From the NCBI GenBank assembly GCA_002373855.1, contig DFKO01000062.1, positions 1 through 8,007 of the forward strand: DNA of 8,007 nucleotides, in the 5' to 3' direction. This DNA is from Lachnospiraceae bacterium UBA3643. Lineage in GTDB: Bacteria; Bacillota; Clostridia; Lachnospirales; Lachnospiraceae. The position numbers were made by a program, and so were the translations under genes. Shown piece after piece: positions 1 to 4,792 of this stretch; the first letter of the stretch is position 1; the number at the start of each line of letters is the position of its first letter. The notes below the pieces were generated by a model that made no database searches, was not told the origin of the DNA, and was given only the letters and a program-made list of their open reading frames with translations.

Positions 1-1350
1 TGACATACATGATGCACATGTAGAACCCATTGATGTAGATCCGTTTGACTCAAATGTCTCGGATACGGCACGGATTGCATAAGGGAACTCTTCCTCAGAA
101 GGAAGTACGGGTACAAGAGCCTTCTCAGCGAGAGCACCGTGACCGATCTCTCTTCTTCCGGGTCCTCTTGAAACCTTGGTCTCACCTACAGAGTATGCAG
201 GGAAGTTGTAATGATGCATGTATCTCTTTGTCTTTTCATTTGAATCAAGTCCGTCTACCTTCTGTACTTCAGAAAGGGGAGCAAGTGTTACCACGTCGCA
301 GATCTGAGTCTGTCCTCTTGTAAACATTGCAGAACCGTGTACTCTGGGGATGATATCAACCTCAGCTGCAAGAGGTCTGATCTGGGTGATCTCACGGCCG
401 TCAGGACGCTTGTGATCTTTGAGGATCATCTTTCTGACAGTCTTTTTCTGGTACTGATATACTGCATCGGGAAGGATTGCGAGATACTCTTCATTATCAG
501 CAAATGCCTCCTCGAATTTCTCTGTGATCTTTCTGATGTTTTCTTCACGAACCTGCTTCTCGTCTGTGAATACAGCTGTCTCCATCTCCTCAGGTGTTAC
601 GATCTTCTTCATAGCTTCGAACATCTCTGCAGGAACTGCGCAGCTTGTATACTCATGCTTCTTCTTGCCAACCTCCGCACAGATATCATTGATCCATGCG
701 ATGATCTTCTGGTTGATATCATGAGCCATGTAGATAGCCTCGATCATCTTTGCCTCAGGTACGATGTTTGCACCTGCCTCGATCATGATGACCTTCTCAG
801 ATGTTGAAGCAACTGTAAGCTGCAGGTCACCGTCTTTCCACTGTACCTGATTAGGGTTTACGATAAACTCACCGTTTACGAGACCAATCTGTGTAGTAGC
901 GCAGGGTCCGTCAAAGGGAATATCTGAAATACATGTAGCGATGGCAGAACCGAGCATAGCCACGAGCTCAGGACGACACTCAGGATCAACACTCATTACG
1001 AGGTTGTTAAGTGTTACATCATTTCTGTAATCCTTGGGAAACAGAGGTCTCATGGGTCTGTCGATTACTCGGCTGGTAAGGATGGCATTCTCAGATGCCT
1101 TGCCCTCACGCTTGTTAAAGCCTCCGGGAATCTTTCCTACTGCGTAAAGTTTCTCCTCATACTCTACTGAGAGAGGGAAGAAATCGATACCGTCACGAGG
1201 CTTCTCTGAAGCAGTAGCTGTAGAAAGCACTGTGGTATCACCGTAGTGCATGAATGCGGCACCGTTAGCCTGTGCTGCTACTCTTCCGATATCTACGGAA
1301 AGAGTACGGCCGCCGATTTCAATACTGTAAGTTTTGAATTCTTTTGCCAT
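1..1350 (-). CDS. pnp: Polynucleotide phosphorylase (PNPase), N-terminal part, cut by window edge
   Basis: Phosphorolytic 3'-5' exoribonuclease of cytoplasmic mRNA decay; the family forms a trimeric ring. The frame is open from the ATG at 1350 to the edge, 450 residues against roughly 700 for the family. It begins MAKEFKTYSIEIGGR. The first RNase PH domain covers about residues 1-140 and a helical linker follows. The second RNase PH domain starts near RPDGR (315-319) with FTRGQTQ (343-349), and the fragment ends in the conserved stretch SNGSTSMGSTCASC. The catalytic aspartates of the second core and the KH and S1 RNA-binding domains would lie beyond the left edge. AAGGAG (1360-1365) is 9 nt before the start. 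The gene has its own promoter at 1521-1550 and a leader of about 160 nt. rpsO lies upstream on the same strand, but the opposite-strand EFR1 gene separates the two. Identification is from recognised family sequence and is very secure. Confidence 0.97.
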   Translation of the reverse strand, partial: MAKEFKTYSIEIGGRTLSVDIGRVAAQANGAAFMHYGDTTVLSTATASEKPRDGIDFFPLSVEYEEKLYAVGKIPGGFNKREGKASENAILTSRVIDRPMRPLFPKDYRNDVTLNNLVMSVDPECRPELVAMLGSAIATCISDIPFDGPCATTQIGLVNGEFIVNPNQVQWKDGDLQLTVASTSEKVIMIEAGANIVPEAKMIEAIYMAHDINQKIIAWINDICAEVGKKKHEYTSCAVPAEMFEAMKKIVTPEEMETAVFTDEKQVREENIRKITEKFEEAFADNEEYLAILPDAVYQYQKKTVRKMILKDHKRPDGREITQIRPLAAEVDIIPRVHGSAMFTRGQTQICDVVTLAPLSEVQKVDGLDSNEKTKRYMHHYNFPAYSVGETKVSRGPGRREIGHGALAEKALVPVLPSEEEFPYAIRAVSETFESNGSTSMGSTCASCMS

Positions 1351-1353
1351 TTT

Positions 1354-1424
1354 GCGAATCTCCTTTTTTGATTTCTTGATATACATGCGGATGCAGGGTG
1401 GCTGCCCTGCTGCAGAGGATTCGC
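1354..1424 (-). promoter_or_regulatory. Structured pnp leader with stem that can cover the RBS
   Basis: Seen directly, in mRNA sense: GCGAATC (1424-1418) is perfectly complementary to GATTCGC (1360-1354), which spans the end of the SD and the spacer before the pnp ATG. Beyond a C-A mismatch on each side the pairing continues into the SD (U-G, C-G, U-A) and into the A of the start codon (three U-A). Between the arms is a 6-bp hairpin, GCAGGG/CCCTGC (1410-1405 with 1398-1393, 6-nt loop). GCGAAT (1424-1419) can instead pair, 5 of 6 positions, with ATCCGC (1392-1387) and extend that hairpin, leaving the RBS free. The two folds exclude each other. Post-transcriptional control through the pnp leader is known in E. 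coli. Control by this fold is inference. Confidence 0.45.
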
Positions 1425-1520
1425 GAAAACACTGAGAAAAACATATTTTGCTTTATGATTTCCAATATGCCCTTTTCAGTGGTCTCGTGCTGTCCTCTGC
1501 TTTTACCCGCAGACTTTTAT

Positions 1521-1550
1521 ATTATATCATTTTTATAAAGAAAATGTCGA
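1521..1550 (-). promoter_or_regulatory. Sigma-A-type promoter for pnp
   Basis: On the minus strand, TCGACA (1550-1545; 5 of 6 to TTGACA) and a perfect TATAAT (1526-1521) are separated by 18 bp. Transcription would start near 1513, giving a leader of about 160 nt before the pnp ATG. It is the best promoter match in the pnp/EFR1 intergenic space and shows that pnp need not depend on read-through from rpsO. Confidence 0.7.
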
Positions 1551-1639
1551 ATAATTTATACAAGTGCATTTTTACCAAATTGTCCCTCTCATTTTCGCTA
1601 CCTTTTTTATTTGAAATCAATATACTTTGCATTACTCAA

Positions 1640-1648
1640 TGATAGAAT
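1640..1648 (+). promoter_or_regulatory. Probable extended -10 promoter of the EFR1 gene
   Basis: TGATAGAAT is an extended -10 element: TG, one base, then TAGAAT (5 of 6 to TATAAT). No good -35 box lies at 15-18 bp, which an extended -10 can tolerate. Initiation near 1655 would give a leader of about 25 nt ahead of the GGAG at 1669-1672. Confidence 0.4.
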
Positions 1649-1679
1649 AGAAACATATTTTATAAAACGGAGACCTGTT

Positions 1680-2453
1680 ATGATCTTATATTATTCCTCA
1701 ACCGGAAATACGGAATTTATCGCTCATCAGCTGGCAAAACGGCTTGATGACTCTGCCGTAAATTTATTGGAACGCATCAAGACAAACAACATGTCGGTCC
1801 TTAAATCCGACAAGCCTTTTATCATATGCTCACCGATATATGTGTGCGAGATGCCAAGATTCCTTGCATCATATCTTAAAAAGGCTATATTAAAGGGCAA
1901 CCGGCAGATCTATTTTGTCTTTACAAGCGGCGGCTATTCCGGCATTGCTTCAACCCTTGCAAAGCGCCTTGCGCATCAAAAGAAAATGATCTACATGGGA
2001 TGTGCCGATTTTAAGATGCCCAGGAATTATATCATCAGCAAAAGATATCCTCTTCAGTCACGGGATGAAAATAAAAAGAGACTGCTTGGAGCAAAGGAAA
2101 AGCTTCCCCTGGTTGCAGCTGCGATAAAACGCGGCGACAGATTAAAAAGCCGTTATATCTTCCTGTTTGAAAAGCTCATCACCCTGCCCTTTAATCCCAT
2201 ATGGGTAAAATACAAACAACCCGACGAGCTGTTCTATACAAAAGATACATGCATAGGATGCGGAAAATGCGCCAGAGTATGTCCCGTCAATAATATATGC
2301 ATAAAAAACAGGCGTCCCGTCTGGCAGCATAAATGTAACCACTGTATGGCATGCATAAATGCCTGTCCGGTAAGAGCCATAGAGTACCGGGGCTCTACTG
2401 AGGGCCGGGAGCTTTATCATATAAATAAATATGTGAACAAAAAATATTTATAA
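1680..2453 (+). CDS. EFR1-family flavodoxin/ferredoxin fusion protein
   Basis: Predicted soluble redox protein of 257 residues. Residues 1-150 resemble flavodoxin: MILYYSSTGNTEFIA matches the FMN phosphate-binding loop (S/T-x-T-G-N-T), and FTSGGYSG near residue 80 fits a second flavin-contact loop. The C-terminus has two bacterial ferredoxin motifs, C191-xx-C194-xx-C197-xxx-C201-P and C219-xx-C222-xx-C225-xxx-C229-P, enough for two [4Fe-4S] clusters. This fusion is common in Clostridia and is catalogued as EFR1-family ferredoxin; its electron partners are unknown to me. I chose ATG 1680, not the in-frame TTG at 1611, because GGAG (1669-1672) sits 7 nt before it and the flavodoxin fold starts at once. 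The gene is divergent from pnp and convergent with rpsO, splitting that common pair. Family is secure; physiological role is not. Confidence 0.88.
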   Translation: MILYYSSTGNTEFIAHQLAKRLDDSAVNLLERIKTNNMSVLKSDKPFIICSPIYVCEMPRFLASYLKKAILKGNRQIYFVFTSGGYSGIASTLAKRLAHQKKMIYMGCADFKMPRNYIISKRYPLQSRDENKKRLLGAKEKLPLVAAAIKRGDRLKSRYIFLFEKLITLPFNPIWVKYKQPDELFYTKDTCIGCGKCARVCPVNNICIKNRRPVWQHKCNHCMACINACPVRAIEYRGSTEGRELYHINKYVNKKYL

Positions 2454-2455
2454 AA

Positions 2456-2489
2456 AAATCCCTTCCGCGCTTTTTCACGGAAGGGATTT
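2456..2489. terminator. Bidirectional intrinsic terminator between the EFR1 gene and rpsO
   Basis: Perfect 12-bp inverted repeat, AAATCCCTTCCG (2456-2467) and CGGAAGGGATTT (2478-2489), with a 10-nt loop. Read on the minus strand it is followed by seven or more Ts, a strong terminator for rpsO. Read on the plus strand the T tract is interrupted (TTTATCGGTTTT), so it should end EFR1 transcripts less efficiently. It starts 3 bp after the EFR1 stop and 25 bp past the rpsO stop. Confidence 0.9.
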
Positions 2490-2513
2490 ATCGGTTTTGA
2501 TATTACATTCCTA

Positions 2514-2780
2514 TTATTTTCTGATACCGAGCTTCTCGATAAGTGTACGATATCTCTCGATGTCAACCTTCTTGAGGTAGTCAAGAAGACCACGTCTCTT
2601 ACCGATCATCTTGTACATACCGCGTCTTGAGTGGTTGTCCTTGGGATGCTCCTTAAGGTGAGCTGTGAGTTCCTCAATCCTTGCTGTAAGTACTGCAACC
2701 TGTACTTCAGGTGAACCTGTGTCACCGGGCTTTGTAGCGTACTTCTCGATAACTGCTGTTTTCTTCTCTGCTGAAATCAT
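2514..2780 (-). CDS. rpsO: 30S ribosomal protein S15
   Basis: Small-subunit protein that binds the central domain of 16S rRNA early in 30S assembly. It has 88 residues, the normal length. Family landmarks are DTGSPEVQ (20-27), H41, and D48 followed by HSRRG (50-54), part of the rRNA-binding surface, then the conserved GLLDYL and a basic C-terminus ending GIRK. The start at 2780 is supported by AAAGGAG (2789-2795) 8 nt upstream. It has its own promoter (2900-2928), a structured leader of about 110 nt, and a strong terminator just downstream, so it looks like a single-gene transcript. That differs from the rpsO-pnp co-transcription known in E. coli. Identification is very secure. Confidence 0.98.
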   Translation of the reverse strand: MISAEKKTAVIEKYATKPGDTGSPEVQVAVLTARIEELTAHLKEHPKDNHSRRGMYKMIGKRRGLLDYLKKVDIERYRTLIEKLGIRK

Positions 2781-2807
2781 TTTGAATTCTCCTTTACTTT
2801 TTATTAT

Positions 2808-2878
2808 GGGGTTTTCATTCCCCGGAAAATAACTGCTGCCCCCGGGTTAAGGACTACGCCTTTATCTGAGTGACAGTT
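2808..2878 (-). promoter_or_regulatory. rpsO: Structured rpsO leader, candidate S15 autoregulatory element
   Basis: Pairings seen, in mRNA sense: AACTG (2878-2874) with CAGTT (2835-2831) encloses a small hairpin AAGG/CCTT (2862-2859 with 2852-2849). CCCGG (2846-2842) can pair with CCGGG (2825-2821), while the overlapping GGGG (2823-2820) can instead pair with CCCC (2811-2808), so the G-rich arm has two competing partners. The last hairpin lies just upstream of the SD. S15 is known to repress its own mRNA by binding leader RNA in several bacteria, using different folds. That this leader does so is inference, and the stems are short. Confidence 0.35.
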
Positions 2879-2899
2879 TCGTGCACACGCACAATGAAT

Positions 2900-2928
2900 A
2901 AAATATCATACAGCGAATTGTTTGTAAA
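2900..2928 (-). promoter_or_regulatory. Sigma-A-type promoter for rpsO
   Basis: On the minus strand, TTTACA (2928-2923; 5 of 6 to TTGACA), a 17-bp spacer and TATTTT (2905-2900; 4 of 6 to TATAAT). Initiation near 2893 would give a leader of about 110 nt that contains the pairings noted at 2808-2878. The -10 box is weak, hence moderate confidence. Confidence 0.5.
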
Positions 2929-2949
2929 GAGGGTATTTTCGATATTCCC

Positions 2950-2978
2950 TTGAAAACATTATCTTATTCCATTAAAGT
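2950..2978 (+). promoter_or_regulatory. Promoter for the three-TM protein gene
   Basis: TTGAAA (2950-2955; 5 of 6), 17 bp, then TAAAGT (2973-2978; 4 of 6). A start near 2985 leaves a short leader with GGAGG at 2998-3002. It is divergent from the rpsO promoter, with the two -35 boxes about 21 bp apart. Confidence 0.45.
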
Positions 2979-3010
2979 ATATAGGTAAGTTTAAATCGGA
3001 GGATAAAATA

Positions 3011-3691
3011 ATGTCAGAAGAAATCAAAGACACCGAAAATATTACAGAAAACGAGATCACCGAAGAGACATCGGCCACTGAAATATCCGATAATACAGAC
3101 CCTAATAAAAACAACAGTGATTCACCGGCAAAAAAACACAGATACTGGATCATATCCCTTGTCCTGATAATCATCGGTGGCGGTTTAAATCTTTATCTTG
3201 TGAATTTCCTTAAAGATTTTAGCTACTGCATCCAGATAGGTCCCCTGTCAACCGATATGCTCGTAAAAGGCTCCGGCATTTTATGGACCATCGGTCTCCT
3301 TTCTCTGCCTGCTTTTATTTATGATGACTTTAAGAAAAAGAAAACAGTCGGCTGGATTGTTGTCGGCTTTATCATGGTATGCTTTATAGCCCTTAGTATG
3401 TTCCTGACCATAAAGAGTGACAGAGCCGCTCTCGGACCCTACAACCTTGGTTATAAAGGTTACACCCACGGTGATTACAAGTATGTCATCTCTACCGAAA
3501 ATGATTACCTCGGCAATACCTATTACATCTACTGGTATCAGACCGGGCCGTTTACATATACCCAGTTCTATACCACATATCTCTCGGATACCGAAGTATG
3601 GAAGGAAGACAGACTGTTCTTAAAGAACTTTGATGATACATATATCGAAATTCTTTATGATGCATTTTACGGATACAAAGCAGATAAGTAA
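3011..3691 (+). CDS. Unrecognised membrane protein with acidic N-terminus and Tyr-rich C-terminal domain
   Basis: I do not recognise this 226-residue protein. Residues 1-40 are low-complexity and acidic (12 Asp/Glu, many Ser/Thr/Asn), followed by the basic AKKHR. Three hydrophobic segments follow, about 45-67, 85-105 and 113-134. The loop KDDF-like/KKKK around 105-111 is basic and suggests, by the positive-inside rule, a cytoplasmic N-terminus and second loop, placing the C-terminal ~90 residues outside. That tail is aromatic, with 17 Tyr among residues 141-226, and Cys-free. There is no signal-peptidase site or catalytic motif I can name. GGAGG (2998-3002) is 8 nt before the ATG. It is a single-gene unit with its own promoter. 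Its last 25 bp overlap the end of rfbG on the other strand, and its probable terminator lies inside rfbG. Being a real gene is well supported; function is unknown. Confidence 0.8.
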   Translation: MSEEIKDTENITENEITEETSATEISDNTDPNKNNSDSPAKKHRYWIISLVLIIIGGGLNLYLVNFLKDFSYCIQIGPLSTDMLVKGSGILWTIGLLSLPAFIYDDFKKKKTVGWIVVGFIMVCFIALSMFLTIKSDRAALGPYNLGYKGYTHGDYKYVISTENDYLGNTYYIYWYQTGPFTYTQFYTTYLSDTEVWKEDRLFLKNFDDTYIEILYDAFYGYKADK

Positions 3692-4749
3692 TCTTTAATC
3701 TGCATATCCATACAGGCGGGTATATCGCCTTTACCCGCATAGATAACCGTCCACAGGACGGTTTTTTCTATTGCCGTCCCGATATCCCAGGCAGGCTTCC
3801 ATCCGAATGTATTTTTGATCCTTGAGCAATCGAGTTTAAGGAAATTGGCTTCATGAGGTGCATTCTCTTCCGATGCATTTATCCATTTCATATTCGCATT
3901 CGGATCGATATCATTCCATTTATTGCAGAAAAGCTCCACAATATTGCCTGTCGTAAGGCAGTCACCGTCGTCAGGTCCTATATTGTAATTACCTGCAAGG
4001 CGCGGCTCCTCATACTGTCGCATAGCCACCATCAGATATGCCATGACGGGCTCAAGTACATGCTGATAAGGCCTTGTGGAATAAGGATTTCTGACCGTGA
4101 TATCCTCTCCTTTAAGGGCTGCTCTCACGCAGTCAGGGATGATCCTGTCCTTGGCAAAATCTCCGCCGCCGATTACATTTCCGGCACGCATTGTACTTAT
4201 CGCAATCTCCCTGTCCTTCATCTCATTAAAAAATGAATTCTTATAGCACTGTGTGACAAGCTCCGAGCAGGATTTAGAATTGGAATACGGATCGTAACCG
4301 TTAAGTTCTTCATTCTCCCGGTATCCCCATTCCCATTCTTTATTAAGATATACTTTGTCTGTAGTGACATTAACAAAAGATCTGACAGATTTATGAGTAC
4401 GGACACATTCAAGGACATTGACTGTACCCATCACATTTGTATTATATGTACCGACGGGATCCTTATATGACTCCCTGACAAGGGGCTGGGCCGCCATATG
4501 TATCACTATCTCCGGCTGAACCTCATCAAATACTTCCATCAGATGGTTAAGGTCGCAGACATCGCCTATATGAGAGTCTACTGCCAGCATCCCTGCCATA
4601 TTGTAAAGAGCAGGACCTTCAGCCGGCTTAAGTGCATATCCTGATACATATGCTCCGGCATTTAAGAGGACTCTGCACATCCATGAGCCCTTAAATCCCG
4701 TATGACCTGTTATCAGTACTTTTTTGTCTCTGTAGAAATCATTAATCAT
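3667..4749 (-). CDS. rfbG: CDP-glucose 4,6-dehydratase
   Basis: NAD-dependent short-chain dehydrogenase/reductase (extended SDR) that converts CDP-D-glucose to CDP-4-keto-6-deoxyglucose, the entry to CDP-3,6-dideoxyhexoses. It is cytoplasmic, 360 residues, normal for the family. Motifs: Rossmann GHTGFKG (G15, G18, G21), HMAAQPLV (84-91), catalytic T130-D131-K132 and Y155-xxx-K159, and the C-terminal substrate region with STRPYQHVLEP (224-234). I chose ATG 4749, not the in-frame ATG at 4812, because GGAGGG (4756-4761) is 6 nt upstream, the Rossmann strand follows directly, and the longer form would overlap rfbH. It lies 43 bp after rfbH with a perfect hairpin between. Its 3' end overlaps the convergent three-TM gene by 25 bp and carries that gene's terminator. 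CDP rather than dTDP or GDP specificity is inferred from overall sequence and the RfbH neighbour. Confidence 0.93.
   Translation of the reverse strand: MINDFYRDKKVLITGHTGFKGSWMCRVLLNAGAYVSGYALKPAEGPALYNMAGMLAVDSHIGDVCDLNHLMEVFDEVQPEIVIHMAAQPLVRESYKDPVGTYNTNVMGTVNVLECVRTHKSVRSFVNVTTDKVYLNKEWEWGYRENEELNGYDPYSNSKSCSELVTQCYKNSFFNEMKDREIAISTMRAGNVIGGGDFAKDRIIPDCVRAALKGEDITVRNPYSTRPYQHVLEPVMAYLMVAMRQYEEPRLAGNYNIGPDDGDCLTTGNIVELFCNKWNDIDPNANMKWINASEENAPHEANFLKLDCSRIKNTFGWKPAWDIGTAIEKTVLWTVIYAGKGDIPACMDMQIKDYLSALYP
3745..3767 (+). terminator. Intrinsic terminator of the three-TM gene, embedded in rfbG
   Basis: AACCGTCC (3745-3752), loop ACA, GGACGGTT (3756-3763): an 8-bp perfect stem running into six Ts (3762-3767). 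It points in the plus direction only, since the minus strand has no T tract after the stem. It lies 53 bp beyond the stop of the three-TM gene and within codons 329-335 of rfbG (KTVLWTV) on the opposite strand. Confidence 0.8.
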
Positions 4750-4764
4750 AAGTATCCCTCCGCG

Positions 4765-4792
4765 AAGAAAAATTACGTATGTAATTTTTCTT
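4765..4792. repeat. Perfect 12-bp inverted repeat between rfbH and rfbG
   Basis: AAGAAAAATTAC (4765-4776), a 4-nt loop (GTAT on plus), then GTAATTTTTCTT (4781-4792). On the transcribed minus strand it begins immediately after the rfbH stop codon (4795-4793) and ends 3 nt before the GGAGGG of rfbG. The stem is AT-rich. It resembles a weak attenuator or an RNA-processing/stability hairpin, with TTTTT inside the descending arm and not after it. It could protect the upstream rfbH mRNA or lower rfbG expression. Structure is certain at sequence level; function is inference. Confidence 0.6.

Larger units (their letters stand above)
1351..1679. other. Divergent intergenic region between pnp and the EFR1 gene
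   Basis: This 329-bp gap holds the pnp RBS and foldable leader (1351-1430), a stretch of transcribed pnp leader without clear structure (1431-1513), the pnp promoter (1521-1550), and the EFR1 promoter and RBS (1640-1672). I see nothing recognisable between 1551 and 1639 beyond AT-rich DNA. No frame here has a start with a good SD and coding character. Confidence 0.6.

Noticed and set aside
45..807. Plus-strand open frames opposite pnp
   Set aside because: They lie fully within the strongly conserved PNPase coding sequence on the other strand, lack SD sites, and have Cys/Leu/Ser-rich composition typical of antisense frames.
1611..1679. TTG start giving the EFR1 protein 23 extra residues
   Set aside because: No SD before it, and it would lie upstream of the probable promoter; ATG 1680 has GGAG at the right distance and begins the flavodoxin fold.
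3442..3460. AACCTT/AAGGTT hairpin in the three-TM gene as a minus-direction terminator for rfbG
   Set aside because: Only 6 bp, weak, with no T tract on the minus strand; not enough to call a terminator.
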